Shown piece after piece: positions 48,726 through 61,348 of a DNA stretch of 64,000 bases. Position 1 is the stretch's first letter. Each line of letters starts with the position of its first letter. The translations under genes were made by a program, and so were the position numbers. Source of the stretch: Rotaria sordida (Eukaryota; Rotifera; Eurotatoria; Philodinida; Philodinidae); assembly GCA_905250125.1 (NCBI GenBank), contig CAJNOL010000025.1, positions 250,666 to 314,665 of the forward strand, written 5' to 3'. The notes under the pieces are model-generated. The model did not search any database, had not been told where the DNA came from, and saw only the letters and a list, made by a program, of their open reading frames with translations.

Positions 48726-49598
48726 TTACGTTTGAGAAAAAAATTGATCAAAAATTTTTTGTCGCCGTAAAATGATACGTAAAATTGATTGTTTTTGTTT
48801 ATAAGATAATTCTTGATTAAGAATATGATTATTAAAATTAATTTCAATTCGATGACATGAACATTTATTAGTATAGTCAATTTTTTCAAGTAAATCATTA
48901 ATATTTGGTTTCATACCTAATTCATTTTTATCTTTAAAATATATATAAATTTTATTTGAAAGATTTAATGATTGACATGAAATTATTGTTTTATCAATAG
49001 ATGATAGAGATGTATTTGTTGTATTATTAGATGAACATTTTAAGTTTATTGTAGGTTTAAAAGAATCAAGAATACGTTGAATTAATTCACTTTTTGTTGT
49101 TTCAATACTTTTTGTATTTGATGATGAAGATAATTGACTAGATGTATTTGAAATTTGAATATCAGATTTAGTTAAATTTTGTTCAGAGATTCTAGAGAAA
49201 TATATTTAGAAAATGAAAATCAATCATGTTATACTAATACTTATGATCAAGAGTGGAGAGTTCAAGAGAGTTTGTCGTTAGATTTGTATTATTTTTATTT
49301 TCTTTCGGATAGATAGAAGACTAGAAAAATTGATTTTTAGTGTAATTTTTGTAAGATTTTTCTGTTACTATTGGAATACCGATAATGATTCTTCAGGTTG
49401 TATTAAGAAATTTTGTTCGATTCTATTTTGTTTCTTAATTTGATCATGTGAAGCATCAAGAGAATTTATTGGAAGTAATTTCCGATATTTATTATTTTCA
49501 TCTAGAATATATACAATGAGTATGTTATATTATAATAAACAAAAAAATTATTATTTTTAATCATTACATATATCGGAATCTTTATCTTCATTAGACAT
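48726..49598 (-). CDS. unrecognised 232-residue protein, Ser/Asn-rich
   Basis: Exons on the minus strand: 49598-49568, 49501-49380, 49320-49241 and 49191-48726. Phases agree at every junction. The first half is polar and low in complexity (SSQLSSSSNTKS and similar) and probably disordered. The second half looks folded, with NLSNKIYIYFKDKNELG, NINDLLEKIDYTNKCSCHR and a helical basic end KQKQSILRIILRRQKIFDQF. No signal peptide or membrane segment. I do not recognise a family. The start codon lies 271 bp from that of the divergent 1,052-residue gene, so the two may share a promoter. Support is the consistent chain of splice sites and amino-acid composition, not homology. Confidence 0.6.
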
Positions 49599-49869
49599 TC
49601 TATTACGAATATGTCATAATCAGTCATATTAAGAAAATAAACGGCAAATAAATTTCATTCATGTGATATAAGGCGCCTTGTTCTTGGCGCTTTCAATGTA
49701 TTGTAAAAAAAAAAATAATCAACAAGATGTTATATTATTTAATTTTATAGCAAGTACTTTAATAAATAGTTTTCTGTATAGATTGTTGATGATAATGATC
49801 TTTTTATGAGACACCATTTTGTCAGAAGAATTTTGATATTTATTGATTTTCATTTTAGATTGAATAAAA
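49599..49869. promoter_or_regulatory. short divergent promoter region
   Basis: A 271-bp gap between divergent start codons. It contains gataaggcgccttgttcttggcgcc-like short inverted words near 49,670-49,690 (ggcgcc and ggcgct), the only GC-rich sequence nearby, which could be a regulatory site. Confidence 0.4.
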
Positions 49870-52800
49870 ATGATGGCTAATGATGAACGAAAATTAGCTA
49901 CATCATCACTCATACCATTAGAGATCGATCCTGGTAAAAAAAAAATAACGATTTAACGTATTTTTCAACTTTGATAAACATTTTAGCAAGTATATTGAGT
50001 TTATCAAAAGGTGTTATATTTGATACAATTGTTCATAATGTTGAATATACATTCAATAATCGACGTACAGATCCTTTACCATGGAAACTTGTTGGAATGT
50101 CTCTCATATGTGATCCAAGTCGAAATAAAAAATATATGCAAAAACTTCAAAAAATGCAGGTAAATCACAGATTAACGTTCAGAAAGTCTTTTTGATAGAA
50201 AATTTTTCATTCTACAAAATTCTTGCGTTTGTTTTTTCTAATAATTTTCATTGTTTAAACGAAATTTAAAATGTTATAGTCCTTTGATCTCGAATTCAAG
50301 TTCAAATTTTGATGTTTTTGGCTTTTTTTTCTACTTTGTTTTTGTATGCAAGAAAAGTTACTTATTATGTATTAAGGTCATAGTCACATAGTTGCTACGA
50401 CTCACTAGAATAAGTGCTATTGTAAAAGGTGATAGTTATAATGAATAGAAGTAATGACTCATTTTGATGCATTCGTGACACTTACCTAATCTTGATTTTT
50501 GTTTTTGTTTATTTTGATTTCAGCTTATACATCGTAGCTATTTTTAGTAATAGCGATTTACCTCATTGTTCTTATTCATATATAGTGAAGGACAAAAGAT
50601 TAGAGCAGTTGTATTTTTGAGTTTTCTTCTCAATGGCAATAGCTAGGAAGAATCCGAAAAAACATTTGAGTAGCGGAAAGAGTTCTCTATCAAGATTGGT
50701 GGATCTGAAAACTCTAATACAACGACTTGAATGGAGATTTCTCAAGGGGAAAACGACGTACTCCCATACTCTGCACAGTTCGTATAGTCCGACTGAACTC
50801 TGTGGACTCCCGAAGTACAGGGAGTACAAAGGGAAACGAGGTACTCTTGTACTCCTGGGACTCCCACTGTACTTCCAGAATCCAGGGAACACAGAAGTAT
50901 TGGAATAAGTCGTTTCTCCTTCAGGATTTTTGGAAGACCAAGATCCGACAAAACCAGTTTTATGGCATCCATTTGAAGCTTTTTCAAAATGATTTCATTG
51001 ATAGAGCAAAATGAGATGTCTTGACTTTCGTCATGACTTCTCTTCATCGAACTGCATTCAATTTATAGAAGATCCAAGAAGTATTTTTCTTTTGTTTTTA
51101 TAAAAATTTCAGTGATGTCGCTGTGTTTGATGCTTTGAGACCTTCTATATACTAAATGCAATTCGATGAAGAAAAATCATGAAGAAAGTCGAGACATCTC
51201 ATTTTGTGCTATCAAATAAAACCATTTCCAAAAAGCTGCAAATGGATGCCATAAAACTAATTTTAGGAGTCTTAATTTTCCAGACATCCTCATCCAAGCA
51301 ATTTTATTGGAGTTTTAGATTCACCGATCCTAATAGAGAATGCTTTCAGCTACTCAAATGTTGTTTTTTTTAGATTCCTTCTTGCTATTATCATCGAAAA
51401 GAAAACTCAAAAATATATCTGCTCTAAACTTATGCCCGTTACTATAGTTGTAAAAGAAAAAGAGATTAATTTCCAAACTGAATGTTTACTAGCGATGGTG
51501 TTGAGTTTGACGACTGTGAGATGAGATGATCAGAAAAAGAAGTATACTTACTCATAGATACTCTAACAGCTTATTAATGATGATCTTTTGCCAAAGGAAC
51601 CTATACATCGTATTAAGAGTGTAAAGAACTACGAAGTAGCCGATAACAGTGAAGAACTTTTAATAAACATAAATCAGTCTTCGGCATGGATTAAATTTTT
51701 GTGACTCAACCCGATTTGAGCTGGAATATAGTATCGACCATTCTCCTTTTTCTCTTGAGAGAATCAATTTCTCAATCTTTTTTTTTCTTCCTTTCATTTC
51801 GTAGTTGAAAAAAAAGATATGTCCCTGACATTTCGCCGATATTCCGCAATTAGGACAACACAGTCATGTGATAGAATGTTTTCTTGTTTGTCTTTCTTTT
51901 CTTATGTATACAACCTGCAACCTATATGGGACCATGGACCATACAATGCACTAGTTATGCGTCGTTGTCCAAAGTCAACAAAGAAAAGTCAGTGGAGTAG
52001 AAGAAAAGGTAGTGTAATACATAACTCCTTCTTTTACCAAGCTTTTCTACGCTCTCTTATAGAACTTTTAAATGAAAAAAAACCATTCCGAGTGTCTTTT
52101 TAATCTGCAAAATGTTCAGACTTCAGATCTATCCTAAAGTTCAAAAATATTTTCGTAACCCAATCTCATCCGACCTGATATGTACTATGATGTTTTTGTG
52201 ACTCGACCTGATCCGACCCAACTCGAGGTCTGACTCGAGTTAAACACTGACACAAATGTCGAGAGCAACACTTCTGGACTTGATGATTAGCATTCTAAGT
52301 GGACATTATAAATCCATTATCATCTATGTGAAATATATAAATCTGAAAAGTATATGTCACACTTTTTTTAAACACATGTTTTCCTTCATTCGTTTTATTA
52401 ATCCATTTCCATAATCTGTTAGTAATATTATACCATAATATAGTCTATAGTGTCTTCTAGTGAACATTCAAGTATGATGATCAAATAATAAAAATTCGTT
52501 TCAGAAGAAATGATTAAACAAATAATTCCTCAACATGAATTTTAAGACCAAAGGACTATCACATTTACTCAATCATGCAATTACGATAATCAAACAAATG
52601 GGAAAAATGAAGAAAACTTCTTTTAACAATAGTTTGCTGAATTTTCAAATATGTCAGTAAAATTCTGCATCTTTCGATATATGTTTCAGAGTTCTACAAG
52701 AAATATTTATGAAAAAAATCTTGAAATAATCAATGAGAAAACATTGGACAAAACCCTTATCGGACAAGATTATGTGATTGTTCTTTTTTCTAATTCGATA

Positions 52801-55800
52801 CACCCTAATTTCGTTTGTACTCTTCAACTTAGAAGTCACATCATTTTGTTTACAATTAAATTCTACACCCAAAAGTGCAAGAATGATTGTTTAATATATC
52901 AAGTGTTGTTTTGAAAAAAAAAGTATTTTTCTGAGATGCGTACAAAAACACCCACTAAATGTTAATTGCACGCTATTTTTTCTCATAAATAATACTAGCA
53001 GAAATCTTGAAAAGATGGTGGCAGTAGTAAGCACAAAATTCTATATCCATGGATGCTAACTACGTTACTTTTTGGATTAGTCTTGATGAAGAAAGACTGA
53101 AGAATATAGCAGTTAGACGATTAAACATGTGTTCATACTTTTGATTTTTACTGCAATAATAAAAACTTACGCAACAATTTTGTAGAGTGAAAAACTCTCT
53201 ATCAGATAATTTCCTGAGAGTATATTTGAGTAGAAAAAAAAAGAAAATGATTTTTGTTTCATTTAATCTGTACCACCACCTCTCATCATATCCATTTGAA
53301 TTTTATCTATTTTGTTAATTTGTAAGTCAATAAGATGTATCGTATTCGATGAATATACAATGATTCTAATTCTCAATTACCTTAGTCACTATCTGAGAAC
53401 AGAGCAAAAACACTCTCGATTTATTATTTTCCTTTTATATATACAGATGATAAAGTATCTCAATGAACATATTAGTAAATCGGTTGTGAATGGTGTTTTG
53501 TTTTTCTGTTAGAAACTAGAACTTATTTTTCGTTGTTTTCAATATCTAAACTAGTGTGTTCCATCAGTTATATGTACACAAATATATCATTCAAAACTTG
53601 TAAAAACAGAATCCGGTGCATTGACAACACCAGGACGAAAAATTGTTATTCCAACTGTTCTACGTAAACGATTAACAGGTATTATTATCTGTCGCTCAAT
53701 CGATGAATTATTATATATGGAATCTTCAAATACAGAAAATGTTCATTTTATACAATATAAAGTAAAGAATTTTTCTTTTATTTGATAAAGATATAATTTT
53801 ATTTATTCATAGTTATTATCTTATGAACGTATTGCAACACGTGAAGTTGTAAATGGACCAAAATTACCATCAATTGGAGATAAAATTATTGTAGAATTAT
53901 TATAATCATAATTGATTAATGATAGAAAAAACTTTTTTTTTGTGTTAATTTAGAAAACAGTTTTTGATTTTGAACTAACTCAAAATAATGGTTTTCCACG
54001 ACAATTATTACCTGTTGCAATAATATCATTTGCAAGACAAGAAGGTTGTGATTTATGTTTATCAATTCGAAATTTTCTTAAATTAGATGAACATAAAATA
54101 TTCGATAAGTAAGAAAAACAAACGATGAAGAAGACTACAGCAATTATCTTATTTTTTTAAAATTTAATTCATATGAATAGATCATATCTTGTAACATCAA
54201 CAAATGTTGAATTCGATCGTTTACGTGAAGAACAAGAAAGAAAAGAAGATGCCGAAGCTGAACAAGAAGTAGCTTGGGAAAAAATTCAACCACGACAACC
54301 ACTTGCTGATTTATCGAAAAAGACTACCGGTATTATTCAATCTTCATATCTCTTTTTTTCTTCGTTTTTATGAAACACCATCTAAAAATATTGTCAAAAC
54401 ATATGTGTAAAAAAACGTGGTTTCTCCCTCCACAAACTGTGACAGACGCTAGTCAAATAGAGATCTGCAAGAACACTCTTAATTCCAGTCATCGGATCCT
54501 GAACCAACAGGAAAAAAAGCTACCGAGACTGGGACTAGATCAGATTTATTGGGACTATGACTGAATCCAATGAAAATAAGTTACTGGGACCAAAAAAACT
54601 TGGTCCCCTCCTACCGCATCTTTAGTCACAGATTGTAACAGATATTGTTCATACACGATCACAGACCATATATTAATAACGTCTCATTAAACTACTTTCT
54701 TATTGCATTTCTGAATGATTAAATAAAAGAATGGTGAAGAGGTGTGTGTCCCAAAAGACATAGAATAAAATGATCTCCCTATGATTAACAACAAAAGTTG
54801 GATCATGTTTCATATTTTAATCCCACATGTGTTGTGTTAACAGTATTTTTAGTATATTTATTTCTGCTTGTAGATACTGGAAATGCTCGATCAACATCGA
54901 CACCACAACCACATCCACGTATACCACCTTTGACAATAAAAATTCATCGTCCACCAGAACAACCATTAAAACCAGTTGTTTCCAGTGTACCACTTGATTT
55001 AAAATTTCAATGTTTAGTTAAATTGGATAGAATTGATTTATCTATGTATAATATTAGTAATTTATCAACTATATCACAAACAAAAAATAAAAAGTCAAAT
55101 GAATCATCAATATCATCAGATGTAATCAATAATAAAACAAAACCATTTACTATTAGTAAATCACATGAACACCATAAACCATTGAAACGTTTAAATACTT
55201 CAGAACCAAAAAAACAATTAACTCGTTCTTCCGAAGTTTCCAAAGAAAAATCTAATGATAAATCACTATGTATTCGTTTATCAACAAATAATATAACTAG
55301 ATCATTGACTAAAGATACAATAAATAGAAGTTCATCATCTATTTCGTCAATGTCATCAATATATGCTCCAAAACGAACAGGTTTGTTTAAAAAAAAAACC
55401 TTCTATTGGTAGAAAATTTGTCTATGTTTTTTTTTCGTAAATATTTTATTTTAATAGTTGAAAAAGATGTACCCAAAAAGAAAGTGAAACGACCAATTTT
55501 ACCACCTGAATATCGTTGTTCAATCTCATTGTCACGAATTGATTTATCCATGTACAATCTTGATTTACCCGCTATTGTTACTTCATCTAGTCCTTCTTCT
55601 ATGGATATCGAATCGATAGTGACAAGTAAAATGATTTCTATTTAAATAAATTTTATACTATGATTTTCATTTTTAGCATCGCCATCTGATTCAACGTTAT
55701 CTGGACAACAAGAACAATCTGCAAATGTACCAGTCGAACAAGAAACTGATCAAGGTAAACAATATATGATTGAAGTTTAGTGTGAGATGATTTTCTAGAT

Positions 55801-58800
55801 ATATAGTGTCCGGAAAGTAACTAAACAAAGAAAAATTTGAATATCTCCGCCATATTTCGATTATATAGGCTGATATTTTTACTACTAATACAATAGTGTT
55901 CATAGTTCATATTCATAAGAGAAATATTGTTAAAAATCCTTTTTGAAACATTTACAACTGAATTTAACAAAGAACTGTAACGTTTTTACAAATTATGAAA
56001 AAAAGAAATTTATTCTCTTAGCCAATAATAAACAACATCTAATTTTTTTCGATTAATTCTCCACAGTAGTGTCGCTCGGACTCATATTTATATTACAGAT
56101 TAGAGTGCGGCAGTTCAATAAAAAACTCGAACCGAAACTGTGGAAATAAGTACTGTAGAGCCGTTAAAGGAACTGAAACCACTAAATCGTTCGATCGACA
56201 GAAAATCCTTCAATCAATATCGAAAAATCTTCATTTTTTCATGCTTGAGATGAAAGATGTCCCTATACCGTGGGTACCAAAATTATTCAACAAGATTTAG
56301 TTTCAACTTTTTTCTGCTGCTGTAAACTCTAGAAAGAATCGAAATAGTGATTTGAATAGAGAAAATGATTTCCAACAATAATATACGAAAATAAAAATTA
56401 CTAGCCGATTCCCAAAAAAAAAAAGGATTTTAAAAAACCAAAACTTTAGTTTTTCAACGCCTAGAGCGTGTAAATGTAATTTTGTTTAGACTACATAGAA
56501 TGGTAGAGTAAATAATTCTCTACAAGATTAGACGTCTCCGAATTTTCTGCAACACTTTTTAACTAAAACACAGTCATTCAACAGAAATCTCTAAAGCTGT
56601 TTTTCTTATAGAAAGGCCATTTTTTGACCTTCAATCAAATTGCTGTACCAAAGCTGAAAAATTGTTGCAGAAACCTCGAAGATGTCTCAGTTTATAGAGA
56701 ACTGTTTGCTCTATCATTCTATGTAGTCTAAACAAAATTATATTTACGCGCTCTAGGTGCTGAGAAAGTAGGGTTTTGCTTTTCTGGAATACCTATTCTT
56801 GAGAATCTGATAATCATTTTTATCTTCTTATATGCCTGTTGAAAACAAATTTCTCTACTCAAATCACTATTGGAATTCTTTCTAGTGCTTACGGCCACGG
56901 AAAAAATTGAAAATGAACCTTGTTGAATAATTTTCGTGTCCACTGTATATCTATAACGTTGTTTTGCTTAAGCACTGAAATATGTAATATATTTAATCTA
57001 AATAAATCAATAGTGAAAGTTTCTCAAAATAGATTTAAAATTTTCATACCTATCTGTTGATTGAACGATTTCGATTCCACATGACACTTTGGGAACCGGA
57101 CTGGAACTCGAGTAATTTTTGAAACTGTTGAACTTTAATCAGTGGTAAAAATATCAGTCCATATGGCGGAGATATTCGAATTTTAATTACTTTTTGGAGA
57201 CCCTATGTTTTATCTTAATCACATTATTCAGATAGACAATTTCTAGTAGCAGAAAAATATTTTCGAGAAAATAAGAAAACTAATTGAAATTATGTCAGTA
57301 ATGATAACTTTATTTCTTTACAATTATTAAAAACAATTGTTATCATATTTTTTCTTCTATTATTGCTTATATAGATTATGAATTTTATACTTTTATTTCA
57401 GATACTATTCAACCAATGTTTACGATGGGACAAGAAAATGTTGATGAGTCCGAGCAAGAAATAACTTCCGCTATTAAACAATTTAATGATATAAATACGA
57501 ATGAAACTTTACAACCTATCATTGATGAATATCTATTATCAGATATTAATGAATCGTCATCAATTACTACTAATACCGTTCTACCATTATCTACGATCGA
57601 AATTTTACAACAAACGACCAATGAATCTATACTACCTATAATCGAAGAAATTTCACCAGTATCTACAAACGAAAATCTACCACAAACTACCGATGAATCT
57701 ATATTACCTATAATCGAAGAAATTTCACCAGTATCTACAAACGAAGATCGACAACAAACTACGAATGAATCTATATTACCTACAATCGAAGAAATTTCAC
57801 CAGTATCTACAAACGAAGATCAACAAAAAACTACCAATGAATCTATACTACCTAAAATCGAAGAAATTTCACCAATACCTACAAACAAAGATTTACCACA
57901 AACTACGAATGAACTTGTACCAACTGTTATCGATAAAATTCCATCCGAGCCTATGGAAGATACTAATGAAGTTCTCTTACCTACTACGAATGAAGTTGTA
58001 CCAACTATTCAAAATGAAGAAAATATACAATCAATATCACCTTCTCCACGTGTTAGTTATTCTCCAGAATTACCACAACTGGATGATGATCCAGTAGTAT
58101 TTTCACTCGATAGTTTACAAATTCCAGTAACTGATACTTCGGATACAATTCCACAAGATTGTATTATTATTGTACCATGTTCAGATGACGACGATGATCT
58201 TGACGATGAAGAAATCAATAAAAATAATATTAATAAAAATGATACAGATAATAAAACTCTCGAATCTTTATCTTCACCATTTAAAATGAATATATCTCCT
58301 ATTTTATCTAATCCATCATTAAAACGTGGTAAACTATTTTTATTCAATTAATTCATTTTTTTTTCTATATTATTTATTCTTTTTTTAAGTTCTAACAAAT
58401 ACAAGTTCTTTAAATTCTCATCGTTCATCAACATCATCATGTTCATCAATATCTGTAATTTTAATTATATAAATTTTCTTAAATTTTTTTTTTTTGTTAT
58501 CAAATATTTTTTAGACATCTATTTTTCATAATCAAAGTCCTCGATTACCACTTCCTTTAATTGAAATTATCATACCACAAAAAATTTTAAATAAAAAACA
58601 ACATAAATTAAATCAAACAATAACTTTTAATCGATTTAATTTACATATACCATTATTTGTACATGAACCATTAATTGATCCTCGTTTAATATATCGTTTA
58701 CAAACTCTAACAACAGATCTTCGTTGGCCTAGTTCTTGTAATCAATGTTCAATATCAGCACAACTTTCACCATTATTTCATTCTTCAACACAAATGATAT

Positions 58801-59102
58801 CATATGAACAAAACTATTTATCAGATTTTATTGATCCACGTCGTGAATCATTAAAACAAGCTATATTAAATATTATATATCAACGTATAAAAATTTTAGT
58901 ACCTCATATGTCCATCATGCATTCGAATCAATTTCAAAAACTTTTATTTGAACAAACTATATTTAAAACCAATTGTTCAATACATCTTGAATATCTTTTA
59001 CATAAAATAAAAATAATTGATGATATAAATTTTTTTCATATGATTAAAAATCATGAAGAATTTCAATTATCATCTTCTCTCTTACAACTTATTTTTACTT
59101 AA
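49870..59102 (+). CDS. unrecognised 1,052-residue protein with disordered repeat region
   Basis: Twelve exons: 49870-49933, 49987-50159, 53555-53761, 53813-53890, 53954-54108, 54181-54329, 54874-55380, 55458-55625, 55677-55754, 57402-58328, 58390-58454 and 58515-59102. All phases agree. The N-terminal 250 residues look folded (VIFDTIVHNVEYTFNN, PLPWKLVGMSLICD, LPVAIISFARQEGCDLCLSI) and end in an acidic coiled-coil-like LREEQERKEDAEAEQE. Residues about 300-530 are Ser-rich with two copies of a short motif: CLVKLDRIDLSMYN and CSISLSRIDLSMYN. A 24-residue repeat (ESILPIIEEISPVSTNE...) follows, then an acidic patch DDDDDLDDEE. The last 196 residues are helical with IDPRRESLKQAILNIIYQRI. No signal peptide or membrane segment. 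I do not recognise the family; a nuclear scaffold is possible. The donor of exon 4 (GTAGAA) is weak. Introns of 3.4 and 1.6 kb contain foldback elements. Confidence 0.62.
50581..51446. mobile_element. Tc1-like foldback element with asymmetric insert
   Basis: Arms of about 350 bp face each other. The left begins tatagtgaaggacaaaagat and the right, reversed, begins ctatagtaacgggcataagt; both continue with ttagagcag-(t/a)-tatttttgagttttcttct-type sequence, and further in with tggcatccatttg and gagatgtctcgac-type words. A block at 50,755-50,905, rich in gtactcc and less AT-rich, is present only in the left arm, so it was gained there or lost from the right. No transposase. Confidence 0.72.
51447..53554. 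other. remainder of a 3.4-kb intron
   Basis: No exon fits here in phase between 50,159 and 53,555. Phrases gtgactcaacccgatttgagc (51,713) and gtgactcgacctgatccgac (52,196) are related to each other and to words at 9,480-9,700 and 28,410-28,530, probably fragments of a dispersed repeat. Confidence 0.4.
55802..57208. mobile_element. TIR element in intron, outer member of a nest
   Basis: The left end tagtgtccggaaagtaacta, then gaatatctccgccatat and gctgatatttttac, is mirrored at the right by tagggtctccaaaaagtaat, gaatatctccgccatat and actgatatttttac when reversed. TIRs are about 90 bp. No transposase is seen. Another element sits inside it. Confidence 0.75.
56265..56948. mobile_element. foldback element nested inside the 55,802-57,208 element
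   Basis: The left end taccgtgggtaccaaaatta, then ttcaacaag, pairs with the reversed right end tacagtggacacgaaaatta, then ttcaacaagg. Arms of about 300 bp also pair at gtttagactacatagaatg with cattctatgtagtctaaac. The ends resemble Tc1/mariner ends with TA next to them. No coding capacity. Confidence 0.75.
57550..57985 (+). repeat. 72-bp tandem repeat coding for a 24-residue acidic repeat
   Basis: Units encoding TNESILPIIEEISPVSTNE recur every 72 bp with starts near 57,623, 57,695, 57,767 and 57,839, with more degenerate units before and after. Most differences between copies are single bases and frame is always kept. Confidence 0.9.
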
Positions 59103-59969
59103 AATAATTCATTGTATTCAATGAACATAAACAAAAGTTATATATATATATATAAATATAGCTTTTTTTGCTATGTATATAAACTTTAGTTATTTCTAGA
59201 CAAAACATTTTTTTCTATGTTCGTTTCGACAGTTAACGTGCATTATAATATAGATATATATATATATATACGTGTGTAATTGTGTGCGTATGAAAAAGTT
59301 TGTTATTTTTTTCTTTTTTTTTTGTTATTGTTGTTCTTGTTCTTGCTAGACTGAAAGTCTTTCCATAGATTTCTATTCTTTTGTTCTTTTTTGCTTAGTT
59401 TAGTTATAAAAAGAAAAAAAAAACAGTACTGAATAATAAACATCATATAAAAAAAATGCTTTCTTTTGATTACGTGATGAAAGTTGTCTTTTGTTTGTGT
59501 AGATAAGAAAGTATTTAATATTTGGTGGCTGATATTTATAAAGAAAAAAAAAGAAAAATAAGTTTTTTTAATAGTTCTGGTTGTAATCATACTTTTTTAA
59601 AAGAATTTTGTCTTGACGGCGAGAAAACAAAAAATTCTATATATGGGATCATCATTTCACAAACTTTCTCAATTTTCTGGTATTAAATATGACTAAGCAG
59701 AATTTTTTTCTACGTTATAATGCTTTATAAAAAAAAAAAAGGTAAAATAAAACAAAAGTCAAAACTAGAGATCGTCGAATAATAACTTTGTCTACGGAGT
59801 AGTTTTGACTTATCAATGAATATCACCTTCTTGTTCTGCTTTTCTTTCATCTACAAATTACTGCTGAAGCTGATAAAGTTTGTCTTGGGTCAAACAGTCA
59901 TTTCTTCTAGTTTTCCTTTTCTGCATCTTTAACTTTGTATGATATTCATCAACGACGAAATATAAAATC
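59103..59969. other. intergenic region upstream of the GPCR gene
   Basis: Contains TA microsatellites at 59,140-59,156 and 59,250-59,270 and T-rich tracts. Holds the 3' end of the preceding gene and the promoter of the GPCR gene; no motif stands out. Confidence 0.45.
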
Positions 59970-61079
59970 ATGAACAATACTCATCTAACACGAGCAGTTG
60001 TTAAACACAATACACTTGAAGAAATAAGTCATTATATTTATGCTGTTATTTATCCTATCATTTTTATACTTGGTATCATTGGTAATTTACTTTCATCATT
60101 ACTTTTCTCTATAACTACACTTAATCGTACATCATGTGGTGTCTATTTTCTTTTACTTGCTGTATACGGTTCAATTGCATTACTTGGTGGTCTTCATCAT
60201 TGTTTAACGATTGGTTATCATGTTCCAGTACCTACTGCTACCTACTGTCGTGCTCGTAATTTTCTTTTATATATGTCTATGGATATGACTTCATGGATGA
60301 TAGTAGCTATATCAGTTGATCGTTATCTTAAAGTAAAATTTCCAATTAAAGCACGAATATATGCTACACAAAAATTAGCAATTATTATTTCATGTATAAT
60401 AACATTTGTTTTTATTATAAAAAATTTTCATTTAGCAACAGTTTTTATCGGAGATTTTACAGATGATGCTGCTGATAATTGTGATCCAAATCCAGATTAT
60501 CCTAAATATGCAGCATTTTTTAAAAATATTTGGCCATGGATTGATCTAACAACATATGCTTTATTACCCTTGCTTATAGTTACATTGTGTAATGGATTTA
60601 TAATTTATGATCAATATAAACGACGTGTAAAACTTCGTAAACGTAATCTTGATCGTTCATTAATAACATTACTTTTAGTTAGTTCTATTTCTTTCATTGT
60701 TTGTAATCTTCCAATAACAATTTTAGCTGCGATTTATCCATATATTTCATTGTCATATGACACAAATGTAAAATATGATGGAGTTGCATTTGCATATGAT
60801 CTTTTACGAATACCATCTTATGCATCATTTGCATTAAATTTTTATTTATACTATTATACATCAAGTATATTTCGACAACAAGCAATTCTTTTATTTAAAC
60901 GTATATGCCGAATTAAATCCAATACAAATGATATTGAATTATTAGAAAGAACAAATGCAAATGAAAATCGTTATGAACAGAGACTTTATTCTATTGAAGA
61001 ACCTGATGACTATCAACAAACATCAGTACCATCATTGACAAACAGTAGTTTTATTTCGAATTTTTATCGTCAAGAATAA
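59970..61079 (+). CDS. rhodopsin-class G-protein-coupled receptor
   Basis: Seven-transmembrane receptor in a single exon, 369 residues. The N-terminus has an Asn-glycosylation site (NNT, residues 2-4). TM1 carries the conserved GN (38-39). Cys93 begins TM3 and can pair with a Cys in the second extracellular loop (DNCDPNPD). The DRY motif is intact at 117-119 (SVDRYLKV). TM5 contains a Pro-Leu-Leu core, and a basic third loop follows (YKRRVKLRKRNLDRS). TM7 has ALNFYLYYYTSS in place of NPxxY, with the Pro missing. The tail is polar, with RICRIKS after TM7. The ligand is unknown; peptide (FMRFamide-type) receptors of invertebrates look similar. Intronless GPCR genes often form lineage expansions. 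Confidence 0.85.
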   Translation: MNNTHLTRAVVKHNTLEEISHYIYAVIYPIIFILGIIGNLLSSLLFSITTLNRTSCGVYFLLLAVYGSIALLGGLHHCLTIGYHVPVPTATYCRARNFLLYMSMDMTSWMIVAISVDRYLKVKFPIKARIYATQKLAIIISCIITFVFIIKNFHLATVFIGDFTDDAADNCDPNPDYPKYAAFFKNIWPWIDLTTYALLPLLIVTLCNGFIIYDQYKRRVKLRKRNLDRSLITLLLVSSISFIVCNLPITILAAIYPYISLSYDTNVKYDGVAFAYDLLRIPSYASFALNFYLYYYTSSIFRQQAILLFKRICRIKSNTNDIELLERTNANENRYEQRLYSIEEPDDYQQTSVPSLTNSSFISNFYRQE

Positions 61080-61348
61080 TTGAATGATTATTATTCATGT
61101 ATAGTTAACTTTTAGTTTTTATATATTTATAAAATATTGTAATAAATTTCAACTATAAATAGTATTTTTCTCATGTGTATGACATGACATGACAAGAATG
61201 TATTTAAGAAAATAAATACCAATTTGAATATATAAAATTGGAAATTTCTCGTTGTCCTTCAGACTACAAATTAGTTATAAATGATCATATCCTATATTTA
61301 ATCTAATCTAGATACCAGTGAAAACTGTTTCTGATCAAAATTTTATAT

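Noticed and set aside
50572-51047. Overlapping 90-106 codon frames on both strands
   Set aside because: They arise from the palindromic foldback and its gtactcc-rich insert; mutually exclusive and without homology.
51819-52103. 94-codon plus-strand frame in the 3.4-kb intron
   Set aside because: Its phase does not fit the flanking exons, and no splice sites link it to them; composition is mixed.
54798-55412. Apparent secreted protein start with hydrophobic N-terminus (VFLVYLFLLVDTG)
   Set aside because: The hydrophobic part is the pyrimidine-rich end of an intron; a strong acceptor at 54872-54873 joins the downstream part in phase to the preceding exon of the 1,052-residue gene.
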